47,501 nt of DNA from Candidatus Omnitrophota bacterium (GCA_013287965.1 JABDCU010000005.1:33848-81348), one strand, 5' to 3'; positions 33,769-42,382 are shown, counted from the first letter of the stretch. Notes: generated by a model not told the origin, from the letters alone. Program-made: numbers and translations.

Positions 33769-34567
33769 GCCTGCGTAACTTATACATATGAGGGTCTTCT
33801 GCCAGCTTTTTTACCAATGGGCCTGCTGACTGCCACTTGTCAGAAACCACGCTGAAATTGCGCCCGCTCACGCTACGGCGGTCAGCTTTAACGATCCAGT
33901 CACAGCAATCCAAGACTGTTTCCATCGGCGTGCACTCATCCCCGGCCAGCTTGGAAATGGTCTTCTGATGGTTCGCCCCTGCTTTTTTCTCTCCTGCATC
34001 CAGGGTCTCTTGATGGATCTTGGTCTTGACCCATCCCGGACCTAAAATGACAAAATTCGTGTCCGGGACCTCCGCATCCAGCAATTCGCACATTTTGATC
34101 AAGGCGATCTTGGATACCGTATACGCCGAATAATTCACCGTCGCGTTATTCGTCCCGCCGCCCGCGAAAAATAATACGACCGGAGGGTGCTCTCCTGCCT
34201 TGTTACGCAATGGCAGCAATTCATGGACGAACCGCAGCTGTCCTGTAAAATTCACTTCCACTGACTTGGCCCATTCTGCAAAATCCCCCTCCTCAAAAGT
34301 CCCGACCGGTTCCAGTGTCCCGGGGCATAGGACCAGGTGGTCCCATTGGGAAGCGGCCAAACGCAGCTGGGCGCAGGCATTACGGACAGACAGATCATTT
34401 CCCACGTCACAATGAACGATCTTGATGCCGGAACTGTTCAAATCATCCACTAAGGAAGAAGGGCCCTTATAATACGTGCCGCAAACTTCCATGCCGCGCT
34501 GCCGCCACCTTTTGGCCAAGGCATACCCAATGTCGCTGGAGATCGAAACAATCACCGCTTTCATCAA
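33737..34567 (-). CDS. Short-chain dehydrogenase/reductase
   Basis: 276 residues. The N-terminus AVIVSISSDIGYALAKRW is a divergent SDR nucleotide loop (the usual TGASSGIG reads SISSDIG). VLCPGTLEPVG stands for the NNAG region, and the catalytic Tyr/Lys lie in YSAYTVSKIALIK. FVILGPGWVKTKIH is the conserved PG.V.T block. It directly follows the E1 alpha/beta genes, so it may reduce the keto or acyl product of that thiamine enzyme, by analogy with yersiniose-type branching (acetyl transfer and then reduction). That link is an inference. Confidence 0.88.
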   Translation of the reverse strand: MMKAVIVSISSDIGYALAKRWRQRGMEVCGTYYKGPSSLVDDLNSSGIKIVHCDVGNDLSVRNACAQLRLAASQWDHLVLCPGTLEPVGTFEEGDFAEWAKSVEVNFTGQLRFVHELLPLRNKAGEHPPVVLFFAGGGTNNATVNYSAYTVSKIALIKMCELLDAEVPDTNFVILGPGWVKTKIHQETLDAGEKKAGANHQKTISKLAGDECTPMETVLDCCDWIVKADRRSVSGRNFSVVSDKWQSAGPLVKKLAEDPHMYKLRRHGNDWNDNIN

Positions 34568-34572
34568 TTAAC

Positions 34573-35595
34573 CTAAAATGGCCCGTTAAACTTGACCTTC
34601 TCTGTTTTTTCTTCAACCATTGAAACAGACCTGCCTAAAACTTTTAAACAAGCCTCCCCTATGTCCTTAACAGAAGGATAAAAAACTTCTTCCAGGGCCA
34701 CACTCGTCGGTGCCGGCATATCAGGCCACATCACGCGTATGGGTGCCGCCTCAAATATCTTCGGGTCTCTTTCTGTCAATGAAGCGATGATCTCGCCGGA
34801 AACACTGCAGGGTTTCCAATCACCCTCGACAAGGACCAAATGACCTGTTTTTTTAACGGAAGAATACACGGTCTGGATATCCAACGGCCTTAAACTGCGC
34901 AGGTCGATCAATTCCACCGAGATCCCGTGGGCCATCAGCGACCGGGCAGCTTTCTTGGCTTCGGACACCATATGGGATGAAGCGACCAGGGTAACGTCCT
35001 TGCCCTCAATGGCCACGTGGGCCTGGCCGAAAGCGACACGATAAATACCCTCGGGGACATCCTGGGTCTCCTCATAAAGCTGGCGGTGTTCGATCATCAC
35101 CACCGGGCCGCCTTCCTGCAAGGCGGAAATGATCATGCCTTTGGCATCATAAGGTGTCGCCGGAGCTGCCACCTTAAGGCCGGGGATATGCGCGAAGAGG
35201 GCATGCATGCTTTGTGAATGCTGCGGCCCTTGTCCCCATCCCCGTCCCACAATAAGCCGGACCAAAACTGACATTTCCTGCTTGCCCGCGAACATATACT
35301 TCCATTTAGAAGCTTGATTGATCAGTTGATCAAGAGCGAGCAAAAAGAAATCAACCCGTTGATTGACCATGATGGGGCGCATCCCTTGTTGGGAGGCGCC
35401 GAGCAAAAGCCCCAAGGTCCCGTTTTCGCTGGCAGGAGTATCAAAAACACGTTGATCGCCGAATTCTTCTTTCAGCCCGGCGGTCGATCCGAACACCCGC
35501 CCGGGAGCAGGGACACCTAACCCGCAAAGAAAAACCCGTTTGTCCTCACGCATCATCACTGCTTGTGCGTCCCGTATGGCTTCTGAGTATTTCAT
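34573..35595 (-). CDS. E1 beta subunit-like thiamine-diphosphate enzyme (2-oxoacid dehydrogenase type)
   Basis: 340 residues. It has the beta-subunit pattern of pyruvate/acetoin dehydrogenase E1: YSEAIRDAQAVMMREDKRVFLCG at the N-terminus, TPASENGTLGLLLGAS with the cofactor-activating Glu, GRGWGQGPQHSQSMHALFAHIPGLKVAAPATPYDAKG, and VELIDLRSLRPLDIQTV with LVLVEGDWKPCSVSGEI. It pairs with the alpha subunit upstream (4-bp overlap). No E2 or E3 gene is in the window, so complete oxidative decarboxylation to acyl-CoA is unlikely from this cluster alone. Use of the carbanion intermediate to add an acyl branch to a sugar is an attractive alternative. Confidence 0.9.
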   Translation of the reverse strand: MKYSEAIRDAQAVMMREDKRVFLCGLGVPAPGRVFGSTAGLKEEFGDQRVFDTPASENGTLGLLLGASQQGMRPIMVNQRVDFFLLALDQLINQASKWKYMFAGKQEMSVLVRLIVGRGWGQGPQHSQSMHALFAHIPGLKVAAPATPYDAKGMIISALQEGGPVVMIEHRQLYEETQDVPEGIYRVAFGQAHVAIEGKDVTLVASSHMVSEAKKAARSLMAHGISVELIDLRSLRPLDIQTVYSSVKKTGHLVLVEGDWKPCSVSGEIIASLTERDPKIFEAAPIRVMWPDMPAPTSVALEEVFYPSVKDIGEACLKVLGRSVSMVEEKTEKVKFNGPF

Positions 35596-36530
35596 GCCTT
35601 GACCGTTTCCTTCCGGGGAAATGCCGCTTGACGGGCAAACACAAGAGCATCGTCAATTTCTTTTTCAAATTCATCCCTGTAAGACTGTACTTCCTGGGCC
35701 GGGAATTCCGCGGCCAAGGCCTTGATCGGACAATGTTCCATCCACCCTTCTACCTCTTGTTTTGTCCGATAACCGGCATCCCAATCATAATTAGGGCCCA
35801 CATGTTCCCGCCACCGGTAGGTCATGACTTCGATCAAACCGGGACCTTCCCCGCGCCTCGCCCGGTCAACAGCCTCGAGCGCCTTGGTATAAACATCCCC
35901 CACATCATTGCCGTCACAACGCGCACCAGGCATGCCATAGCCTTCAGCACGCTTATAAATATCAACAGAAGTCTGGCGGCTGCCAAGAGGCGTTGTCGTC
36001 GAATAAAGATTATTTTCACAAACAAAAACAACAGGAAGTTTCTTCAGTGACGCCCAGTTTAAGCTCTCATGAAAAACACCTTCTTCAATAGCAGCGTCCC
36101 CGGCAGAAGCAATGGCAACCCTGTCTTCACCTTTCATCCGGAATGCCAACGCCGCGCCTACGGCATGAGGGACCGTTGCCGCAAGGATGGACGACGAGCC
36201 CATCACACCGGCAGCCGCGTCCAAAAGATGCATGGACCCGCCCCAGCCGCCGCTACAGCCAAGTTCTTTGCCCATCAACTCTGCCATCATCGCGTTGAGG
36301 TCTCCGCCCTTGGCAATATACCAGCCATGCGAACGGTGATAGGTGGAAACAGTATCGCCGGGGGCCAAAGCAGCACAAACTCCGACGGCAGCAGCCTCCT
36401 GCCCTGTATAAAGGTGCATCGGCGTCTTGATCTCATCGGCTTGGTGATAAATAGCAGCCAGCCTCTCCTCAATGAGACGTAAACGGAGCATGCCGCGCAG
36501 CAATTTCTTTTTTAAATCTTTAGCGATCAT
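35592..36530 (-). CDS. E1 alpha subunit-like thiamine-diphosphate enzyme
   Basis: 312 residues. HLYTGQEAAAVGVCAAL and YHRSHGWYIAKGGDLNAMMAELMGK are alpha-subunit blocks. The ThDP/magnesium motif is SAGDAAIEEGVFHESLNWA...VCENNLYSTTT (GDx about 30 residues before NN). GGWGGSMHLLD is the conserved loop around the active-site His. It forms a heteromer with 34573-35595. Such E1 pairs without E2/E3, embedded in O-antigen-type clusters, are known in outline, but the product is generally unresolved. The start overlaps the upstream epimerase stop by 4 bp. Confidence 0.92.
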   Translation of the reverse strand: MIAKDLKKKLLRGMLRLRLIEERLAAIYHQADEIKTPMHLYTGQEAAAVGVCAALAPGDTVSTYHRSHGWYIAKGGDLNAMMAELMGKELGCSGGWGGSMHLLDAAAGVMGSSSILAATVPHAVGAALAFRMKGEDRVAIASAGDAAIEEGVFHESLNWASLKKLPVVFVCENNLYSTTTPLGSRQTSVDIYKRAEGYGMPGARCDGNDVGDVYTKALEAVDRARRGEGPGLIEVMTYRWREHVGPNYDWDAGYRTKQEVEGWMEHCPIKALAAEFPAQEVQSYRDEFEKEIDDALVFARQAAFPRKETVKA

Positions 36531-37552
36531 ACCTTCGCTTCTGCCTCCAGGGACTTGACCATCTTGATATTAAAATAACGGATGTTATTCATGGCATCCT
36601 GGAATTTATTGGCCCGGAAAGCTTTGAGCAAGTCCCGCACCGCGTCTTCAATGGTAAAGCGAGGGACAAAGCCCAATTCTTTTTTGATCTTCTCGGAAGA
36701 GATCCGGTAAGAACGGATATCATCTGAAGGTAAGGTTTCAATAGTAGGTTGAGGCCGTTGAGGGAATTCCTGGGCCATTATTTTTTGCACGATCAAGGCA
36801 ATGTCCCCCACCGCGCGATTTTGATAACCGGCATTATAAATTTTACCGGCGATCTTGGCACTGGGCATCTCCAATAACTGCACATATAGATCAGTAATGT
36901 CGCCGATATGGATATTGGGACGCTCCTGCTTGCCGCCAAAGACCTTGATACGGTTATTATGAAAAGCATGATTGGTCAAAATATTAACGGTAAGGTCAAA
37001 ACGCTGCCGGGGAGAATACCCGCAGACCGTGGCCGGGCGTATGGTGATCGTTGTAAACTCCGGTGATTGATATTTCGCCAAGATAGGTTCGCACATCCCC
37101 TTGTATTTATTGTAATCCGTGATCGGCAGCAAGGGATGGTCTTCGGTCACTTCCGGAGCATCGCTGACCCCGTATACACTGCAGGTCGAAGCGTAAATAA
37201 ACCGTTTAACCCCGCTGTCTTTGCTGATACGTACCAACGGCTCAAAAGCTTCATAATTGACCTTTAAACTCAAACCCGGATTTAATTCAAAAGACGGATC
37301 ATTGGAAATACAAGCCAGATGAATAACAGCATCACAGCCTTTAAGTGAACTGCGCAATAAACCCTGGTCACAAATATCACCTTTGATCTCAACCAAATTG
37401 GACCTGTCCTTGATATCATCAAAAACATCCTCGCCGTAAGTGTAAAGGTCCAGGCATTTGACACGGTAACCTTTATCTAAAAGCTTGGGGACCAATACAG
37501 CGCCCACATATCCGGCGCCGCCGGTGACTAGAACAGTTTTAATTGGGTCCAT
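36527..37552 (-). CDS. NAD-dependent sugar epimerase/dehydratase (SDR, extended)
   Basis: 341 residues. [19 protein letters not shown] is the NAD motif; VIHLACISNDPSFELNP and ASTCSVYG follow. The catalytic Tyr/Lys is in ITDYNKYKGMCE. RPATVCGYSPRQRFDLTVNILTN and RPNIHIGDITDLYVQLL are substrate-binding blocks close to those of 9397-10428. It probably acts on a nucleotide-heptose or -hexose 4-keto intermediate. AAGGA precedes the ATG. The 20-bp gap to the next gene upstream is the largest in the 31-gene run. Confidence 0.88.
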   Translation of the reverse strand: MDPIKTVLVTGGAGYVGAVLVPKLLDKGYRVKCLDLYTYGEDVFDDIKDRSNLVEIKGDICDQGLLRSSLKGCDAVIHLACISNDPSFELNPGLSLKVNYEAFEPLVRISKDSGVKRFIYASTCSVYGVSDAPEVTEDHPLLPITDYNKYKGMCEPILAKYQSPEFTTITIRPATVCGYSPRQRFDLTVNILTNHAFHNNRIKVFGGKQERPNIHIGDITDLYVQLLEMPSAKIAGKIYNAGYQNRAVGDIALIVQKIMAQEFPQRPQPTIETLPSDDIRSYRISSEKIKKELGFVPRFTIEDAVRDLLKAFRANKFQDAMNNIRYFNIKMVKSLEAEAKV

Positions 37553-37572
37553 TTTCCTTGATCATCCTTTCC

Positions 37573-38571
37573 TTAGTTAACTAAATATTTAAACCAGTCC
37601 TTTGTCGCGTCCTGTATGCTCTCCGGCGTCCACACCGGCGCTTCGCGCCAATACTCAATGTGTTTTAATATCTTCTGCACACCTTCTTCAAACGAAACCT
37701 TCGGCTGCCAGCCCAACTGGGACTGGATCTTACGGATATCCGCCCAAGTGCACGCCGGCTCTCCGGGCCTTTTGGGGATATGGACTTTTTCTCCTCCTAA
37801 AAGAGACACCAGCTTATTAACACTTTGCGGCTTGCCTGTCCCCACATTAAAGATCTCCTGGTCGACGGAGGAATACCCGGCAGCGACAAATGCCTCCGCC
37901 ACATCACTGACATAGGTAAAATCACGGGTCTGCTCACCGTCACCCACGACGGTAAAAGGCTTGCCGTTGAGTTTTTGGCCCAGAAAAACGCCGAACACGG
38001 CCCCATAGGTGCCTGAAGTGCGCGAGCGCAGTCCATAAACATTGAACAAGCGCAGTGAAACTACCGGCAGATGGTATACGCCTGCCCAGTGCAAGGCCGT
38101 GCATTCGCCTAAATATTTAGTCAAGGCGTAAGGGTATTGCATGCTGATGGGTGCTGTCTCAGAGGTGGGGTAATGTTCTTTCGAGGGAATGCCGTAACAG
38201 GAGCCGGAGGCCGTATAAACAAATCTTCCAACCCCCGCCAGACGGGACGCCTCCAGGACATTCATCGTCCCTAAAACATTCACCGCGTAATACCCTCTAG
38301 GATTGACGATCGAAGGCACGATATCTGCCAATGCCGCCAAATGAAATACGATCGCCTGTCCCTCAAAGTACGGGTGGATCTGCTCAAAATCAGTAATGTC
38401 CGCTTTAATAAATTTGAACCGGGGATTGCCTTTAAGATGTTCCAAATTAGCCATGCGGCCGGTGGATAAATTATCAATAACACTGACAGTATGCCCGTCA
38501 TTTAAAAGATGGTCTACCAAATGGCTTCCGATAAAGCCAGCGCCACCCGTTACTAAAACATTCTTCCCCAT
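37573..38571 (-). CDS. NAD-dependent epimerase, UDP-glucose/GlcNAc 4-epimerase type
   Basis: 332 residues. [20 protein letters not shown] is the NAD-binding start, [17 protein letters not shown] the adenosine/specificity block typical of GalE/WbpP-type proteins. [25 protein letters not shown] and the catalytic [11 protein letters not shown] follow. LRLFNVYG and [15 protein letters not shown] are UDP-sugar epimerase signatures. It likely interconverts UDP-hexoses or UDP-hexuronates at C4 in the cytoplasm. It follows the regulator gene after 5 bp, so it is the first enzyme gene of the operon. AAGGA lies before the ATG. Confidence 0.9.
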   Translation of the reverse strand: MGKNVLVTGGAGFIGSHLVDHLLNDGHTVSVIDNLSTGRMANLEHLKGNPRFKFIKADITDFEQIHPYFEGQAIVFHLAALADIVPSIVNPRGYYAVNVLGTMNVLEASRLAGVGRFVYTASGSCYGIPSKEHYPTSETAPISMQYPYALTKYLGECTALHWAGVYHLPVVSLRLFNVYGLRSRTSGTYGAVFGVFLGQKLNGKPFTVVGDGEQTRDFTYVSDVAEAFVAAGYSSVDQEIFNVGTGKPQSVNKLVSLLGGEKVHIPKRPGEPACTWADIRKIQSQLGWQPKVSFEEGVQKILKHIEYWREAPVWTPESIQDATKDWFKYLVN

Positions 38572-38576
38572 CTTCC

Positions 38577-39146
38577 TTACCCCTTTAGCGACAACTCATT
38601 GTTTTCCTGGCTGGCCAGCTCTTTGATCAAATCCACACAACGGCCTTGCGGAGGCTGCGGGATGTCCATCTGTTCCCTGCAGATAAAAACGATCCCTTCA
38701 GGATGGTCAGGGACCTTTTCCACCCGGCTAAATTTCACCCCCACCCATTGCGGCTGGCTCAAAGACATTTCCACCAACTCCACCAGATCTGAATTGCCCA
38801 AAATAAAAAAGACCCGCTCTCCCTGCTCATACAAGCGCCGGATAACGATATTTAATTGGTTACGGATCAACCCTATGGAGCGTATGGTTTTAAGTGTGTA
38901 ATGGACGGATTTGTGATATTTTTCATTGAAGCCCTTAGAGGTAAGGATATACTCGGTTTTTTTCTTATTGAGCTGACGGATACGGATATATCCCTTGGTA
39001 ACAAGGCGGCGGACCAGGAGATTTGTCATGCCCAGGGAAATATCCAGTTGTTTAGACAGATCTCTTTGATTGGCACCGAGTTGGGCGCCAATGATATTGA
39101 TCAATTCGAATTCGCGTTCGTTTAGGGAGTCTTCAGGTGTATTCAT
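38577..39146 (-). CDS. MarR-family EPS-associated transcriptional regulator with C-terminal sensor-like domain
   Basis: I start it at the ATG at 39146 (189 residues, [13 protein letters not shown]). The ORF start (TTG 39158) lies inside the palindrome, around the predicted transcription start. Residues 5-85 form a winged helix: [44 protein letters not shown], matching the EPS-associated MarR family. Residues about 110-165 ([18 protein letters not shown]...GIVFICREQ) look like a small Rossmann-type domain that could bind a ligand. It heads the 31-gene run, and an inverted repeat overlaps its own -10, so autoregulation is expected; the same repeat precedes the epimerase/hddA operon. The leader is only about 15 nt with no clear Shine-Dalgarno. 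Confidence 0.85.
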   Translation of the reverse strand: MNTPEDSLNEREFELINIIGAQLGANQRDLSKQLDISLGMTNLLVRRLVTKGYIRIRQLNKKKTEYILTSKGFNEKYHKSVHYTLKTIRSIGLIRNQLNIVIRRLYEQGERVFFILGNSDLVELVEMSLSQPQWVGVKFSRVEKVPDHPEGIVFICREQMDIPQPPQGRCVDLIKELASQENNELSLKG

Positions 39147-39151
39147 ATGAA

Positions 39152-39168
39152 TGTTCAATTTGTGAACA
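39152..39168. promoter_or_regulatory. Candidate operator TGTTCA-N5-TGAACA (regulator gene)
   Basis: TGTTCAATTTGTGAACA, 6-bp arms and a 5-bp spacer, overlaps the last base of the -10 element (39168-39173). The placement relative to the promoter is identical to that of the palindrome at 3579-3595. Likely binding site of the regulator encoded just downstream. Confidence 0.72.
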
Positions 39169-39195
39169 TTATATAAAAGATGAGAATAATGTCAA
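39168..39195 (-). promoter_or_regulatory. Sigma70-type promoter of the 31-gene polysaccharide run
   Basis: Minus strand TTGACA (39195-39190), a 16-bp spacer, then TATAAT (39173-39168): both hexamers are consensus. Predicted start near 39161, 15 nt before the regulator ATG. No JUMPstart/ops element is seen. It lies in the 57-69 bp gap behind the radical SAM gene. Confidence 0.8.
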
Positions 39196-39215
39196 TATAA
39201 AATATGCTTAGAAGA

Positions 39216-40262
39216 CTACCATTTAAATGCCACGCCTGAGCGTTGGCATTGGCTGCAGATAGGCATGGATTTACGCCCTTTGGTGGCCATCAATTCACGG
39301 GTGGCTATGGCAGCGGGACCATTCCAAATGGCACGGACATTCTTGTCACCGGTTTTGTAGGTGGTGTAGGGTTTGAGATCGCTCCAGATCACCCCTTCGC
39401 AGCATTGCAGCATGTCCCCATTGAAATTGACCTGCATGGCTTTCCATAACCAATCGCAGGAAATGGGAAGGGTCTGAGTGGGAAGGGGCGTTTCTTTATC
39501 TTCCAATCCTCCCCGGGCATTTCCCTGACGGAAACTCAACATCACGCCCAATTCCTGGCAGAATTGACGGATCAGCGGGATTTGATGGCGGTTATAGTTA
39601 TAGGTTATCCAATCGATCATGATCAAGGTGGACTTGTTCAATTCTTTCTTGATACGTGCCACCATGCGGATATTTTCTTTCAGTTTCTCCACCTCGCCGT
39701 AGCGGATCTGGATGCTGTAAATGTCCTGGGTGAACCCGCCTAACTGGATCTTGATAAAGTCCAAGCCTGCCTCCAGTATCTCCCGGGCATTTTGCTCGGT
39801 GAATAACAAGCCATTCGTCGAGATCATGGTCATTACCTTGCGCTGGGTGGCAAACCGGATCACTTTTCCAAGATCTTTATATAATAACGGCTCGCCGTTG
39901 GTGTAGAGCACGGCGATCAAAACGTCTTTGCTGACCTGGTCAATGATGTCCATGGCCATTTCAGCCGGCATTTTCCCTTTGGAGATGCTGCCGAACGTCG
40001 TGCTGTCAGGATTGATGTTATAAATATTCCCTTTTTTATCGCGGCAGAATAGGCAGCCCGCGTTACATTCATTCCATAATTCAAGGCTGAGGATAAAAGG
40101 AGAACCCGCTGATCTTCTTGTTTTTAATAAATAGGCGCTCGTGCACAAGACCACGTTCCAAAGTTTACGGAAAGTGATCTTGCCGCTGAGCATTCCGGTC
40201 AGGAAAAGCCTGGCCTTAAGACGGCGGTAACTGTTACGCGCGGGCGCGGGGGCTGATTCCAT
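39216..40262 (-). CDS. Radical SAM/SPASM protein
   Basis: 348 residues. The cluster motif CNAGCLFC has Cys at 66, 70 and 73, after ILSLELWNE. YTNGEPLLYKDL is the SAM-contacting strand. A C-terminal SPASM-like set of cysteines is seen (ISCDWLWK, LQCCEGVIW, ICSQCQRSG). The first 50 residues, before the cluster, are basic. It is the last gene of the unit that begins with the acyltransferase at 42303 and overlaps the GT2 gene by 29 bp; an internal ATG at 40193 is an alternative start. A sugar or glycan modification is presumed, but the substrate is unknown. Confidence 0.85.
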   Translation of the reverse strand: MESAPAPARNSYRRLKARLFLTGMLSGKITFRKLWNVVLCTSAYLLKTRRSAGSPFILSLELWNECNAGCLFCRDKKGNIYNINPDSTTFGSISKGKMPAEMAMDIIDQVSKDVLIAVLYTNGEPLLYKDLGKVIRFATQRKVMTMISTNGLLFTEQNAREILEAGLDFIKIQLGGFTQDIYSIQIRYGEVEKLKENIRMVARIKKELNKSTLIMIDWITYNYNRHQIPLIRQFCQELGVMLSFRQGNARGGLEDKETPLPTQTLPISCDWLWKAMQVNFNGDMLQCCEGVIWSDLKPYTTYKTGDKNVRAIWNGPAAIATRELMATKGRKSMPICSQCQRSGVAFKW

Positions 40263-41208
40263 AGGTCGACTCGATGATATAATTAGGACGCATTTTACTT
40301 TGTTCGTGGACAGAATTTAAATACAGGCCGATCATGCCGATACAAAACAACTGTACGCCGCCGATAAAAATGATGACCAGCATCAGGGCTGTCCAGCCGG
40401 GAATGGCCACACCGCTGATCTTTTGGACCAAGGCATGGATGGCAAATAAAATATCTATTAAAATAGCGCATAAACCGCAATAAGAAGCGATCTTTAAAGG
40501 CACAGAGGAAAAATTAATGATGGCGGAGTTTAAAAAATTAGAGACCACCTTTTTGCCCAGCACAAAAAATTTGCTTTTTCCCGCGAACCGCGCCTGACGG
40601 TCATAGGCAATGAAAACCTGCTTAAACCCCACCCAGGCCACCAAGCCGCGCATGAACGGATTGATCTCTTTAAACTGCAGCAAATGGTCAATGACCCGGC
40701 GGGAAAGCAGTTTAAAATCCCCTGCTTCCCGGGGGATGGGCACGCTGGAATACCTGTTGAGTATCTGGTAGCCGATCTTGGTGACAAACAGTTTAAAGCC
40801 GCTTTCCCCCTGGCGCGAACGGCGCACGGTATGCACCACATCAGCGTTTTGTTCGCGCATGGCCTTAAGCATTTCAGGGACCAATTCCGGAGGGTCCTGC
40901 AGGTCAGCATCCATATAAATGGCCGCGTCTCCCTGGGCATGGGCCAGGCCCGCCATGACACAGGGAGCCACGCCAAAGGTCCTGGACATGGTAATGATCT
41001 TGATGTCCCCGGTATTCTGGGCATGCTGCAAAAGGACCTCCAAAGACCTGTCATCTGAAGCGTCATTGACAAAAACCAATTCCCATCCGGCAATGGTCTT
41101 GTCTTCTTTTTCTTTGGTCAATACGGCCCTGGTGCGCGCGATCAATTCCCGGAGGACATCCTCTTCATTACGGAAAGAAAAAATGATAGATATCATCGGT
41201 GATGGCAT
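40234..41208 (-). CDS. Polyprenyl-phosphate glycosyltransferase, GT2 (ArnC/GtrB-like)
   Basis: 324 residues. ISIIFSFRNEEDVLRELIARTRAVL and WELVFVNDASDDRSLEVL are the GT2 start of the DPM1/GtrB group. MSRTFGVAPCVMAGLAHAQGDAAIYMDADLQDPPELVPEML carries the DxD. IPREAGDFKLLSRRVID is the family's third block. Two C-terminal transmembrane helices (ASYCGLCAILIDILFAIHALV, ALMLVIIFIGGVQLFCIGMIGLY) complete the pattern. It loads a sugar onto undecaprenyl phosphate for transfer outside the cytoplasm, likely by a GT-C enzyme such as the one at 42383-44341. Confidence 0.92.
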   Translation of the reverse strand: MPSPMISIIFSFRNEEDVLRELIARTRAVLTKEKEDKTIAGWELVFVNDASDDRSLEVLLQHAQNTGDIKIITMSRTFGVAPCVMAGLAHAQGDAAIYMDADLQDPPELVPEMLKAMREQNADVVHTVRRSRQGESGFKLFVTKIGYQILNRYSSVPIPREAGDFKLLSRRVIDHLLQFKEINPFMRGLVAWVGFKQVFIAYDRQARFAGKSKFFVLGKKVVSNFLNSAIINFSSVPLKIASYCGLCAILIDILFAIHALVQKISGVAIPGWTALMLVIIFIGGVQLFCIGMIGLYLNSVHEQSKMRPNYIIESTYGISPRARA

Positions 41209-41217
41209 ATAGGTAAT

Positions 41218-42303
41218 TTATGGTACAACTTTCTTGCGTAAATTCAAGAAGTACTTTTCTATGGTCACTGTTGATAAATATCCCGCCCCTAAGGACAATA
41301 AAAAGGTCGACAATATAATGAACCAATCCGTCCGGTTAACCAAATGACGTACGGTCAACATCAGCGGATAATGCCAGATATAGGTCCCGTAAGAATGCCT
41401 TCCGATCGATCTCACCAGACGGTTCTGTGTCAGTGCCAGCAGCGGACCAAAACCGCACAAAGCCGAGACCAACAACAAGCCGCTGGCCAAATAAACACAG
41501 ACATAACTGGAAGACCTGCAAGCGTCAAAGTGAAGGAACACTTTATAAAATAACCCTCCGCTGGCCAAAAAACAGGCCAAGGGAAAAAGTTTCAACCGGG
41601 CAACAAAAGGCCCTGTCAAAAACCCCTCAAGCAATTTGATGACACACCCGCAAAGCAAGGCGTCAAAGCGAAGGTGTGACATTTGAAAAAGCATGAGCGG
41701 GTTATAGGGAAATGCAACGAACGTGGCACGCCGGATAAAAAAGATGAGCCCCATCATCACAAAAAAAGCCGCCAGCAAAACCCTCCTTTGACGTTCTACA
41801 GAGCGCACCAACACAACAATAGCTTGTAAGAATAAAGGATAAAGGAAATAAAAATGTTCTTCCACCGCGATCGACCAGAGATGGGCAAGATATCCGTTGG
41901 ACTGGACGTAATTCTGGAACAGGAATAAGTAGCTGGCCATCGAAAAAAGTAAATGCGGCTGTGTAGGCTCAAAAAGGATGGTCAAGATAAAACCAACAAC
42001 AACGACTGAAATATACTGCGGCACGATCTTAAAGGCCCTTCTTAAATAAAACCGCCGTATCCTTATTTTTCCGGGCAGGTCTTCAAAGAGCAGGCCGCTG
42101 ATGAGAAAACCGCTGATAACAAAGAAAATGTCAACTCCCAAACGTCCAAGATAGGCAAACCGGTTTAAAATACCGGCAACAGGGTCAAGGAATAATGGTG
42201 CCGGATGAAAAAAATAATTAAGATGATGGACCAGGACCCATATAATGGCCAGGGCCCGGAACCCATCCAGGAAAGGATAATATTGTTTTTGCGCGGGATC
42301 CAA
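41218..42303 (-). CDS. Acyltransferase family 3 membrane protein (OafA-like)
   Basis: 361 residues with about ten hydrophobic helices. FLDGFRALAIIWVLVHHLNYFF at the N-terminus contains the catalytic-type Arg and His. LGVDIFFVISGFLISGLLFEDL and LAHLWSIAVEEHFYFLYPLFL are the family's next blocks. These integral proteins O-acylate (often O-acetylate) surface sugars. The start is TTG at 42303; an upstream stop in frame rules out extension. A promoter-like TTGACA/TAATAT ends only 7 bp before it, so the message may be leaderless. First gene of the unit 42303-39216. Confidence 0.9.
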   Translation of the reverse strand: MDPAQKQYYPFLDGFRALAIIWVLVHHLNYFFHPAPLFLDPVAGILNRFAYLGRLGVDIFFVISGFLISGLLFEDLPGKIRIRRFYLRRAFKIVPQYISVVVVGFILTILFEPTQPHLLFSMASYLFLFQNYVQSNGYLAHLWSIAVEEHFYFLYPLFLQAIVVLVRSVERQRRVLLAAFFVMMGLIFFIRRATFVAFPYNPLMLFQMSHLRFDALLCGCVIKLLEGFLTGPFVARLKLFPLACFLASGGLFYKVFLHFDACRSSSYVCVYLASGLLLVSALCGFGPLLALTQNRLVRSIGRHSYGTYIWHYPLMLTVRHLVNRTDWFIILSTFLLSLGAGYLSTVTIEKYFLNLRKKVVP

Positions 42304-42309
42304 GCGGCC

Positions 42310-42338
42310 ATATTAAAACACTACCTATTTTCTGTCAA
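42310..42338 (-). promoter_or_regulatory. Possible promoter of the acyltransferase-GT2-radical SAM unit
   Basis: Minus strand TTGACA (42338-42333), a 17-bp spacer, then TAATAT (42315-42310). The predicted start would be at or next to the TTG start codon at 42303. The -10 is a weak match and no palindrome like that at 39152 or 3579 is present. Confidence 0.45.
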
Positions 42339-42382
42339 ATGCAAAAAATTTCATATAAATCATCAAAAAGCTATGCTAAGCT

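Noticed and set aside
40530-41093. Minus-strand ORF of 187 residues in another frame
   Set aside because: Lies wholly inside the ArnC-like GT2 gene, and its Trp/Arg/Cys-rich composition is typical of a shifted frame.
42316-42382. Promoter for the plus-strand membrane protein gene
   Set aside because: A TATAAA-like hexamer is present but no convincing -35 at the right distance and no Shine-Dalgarno.
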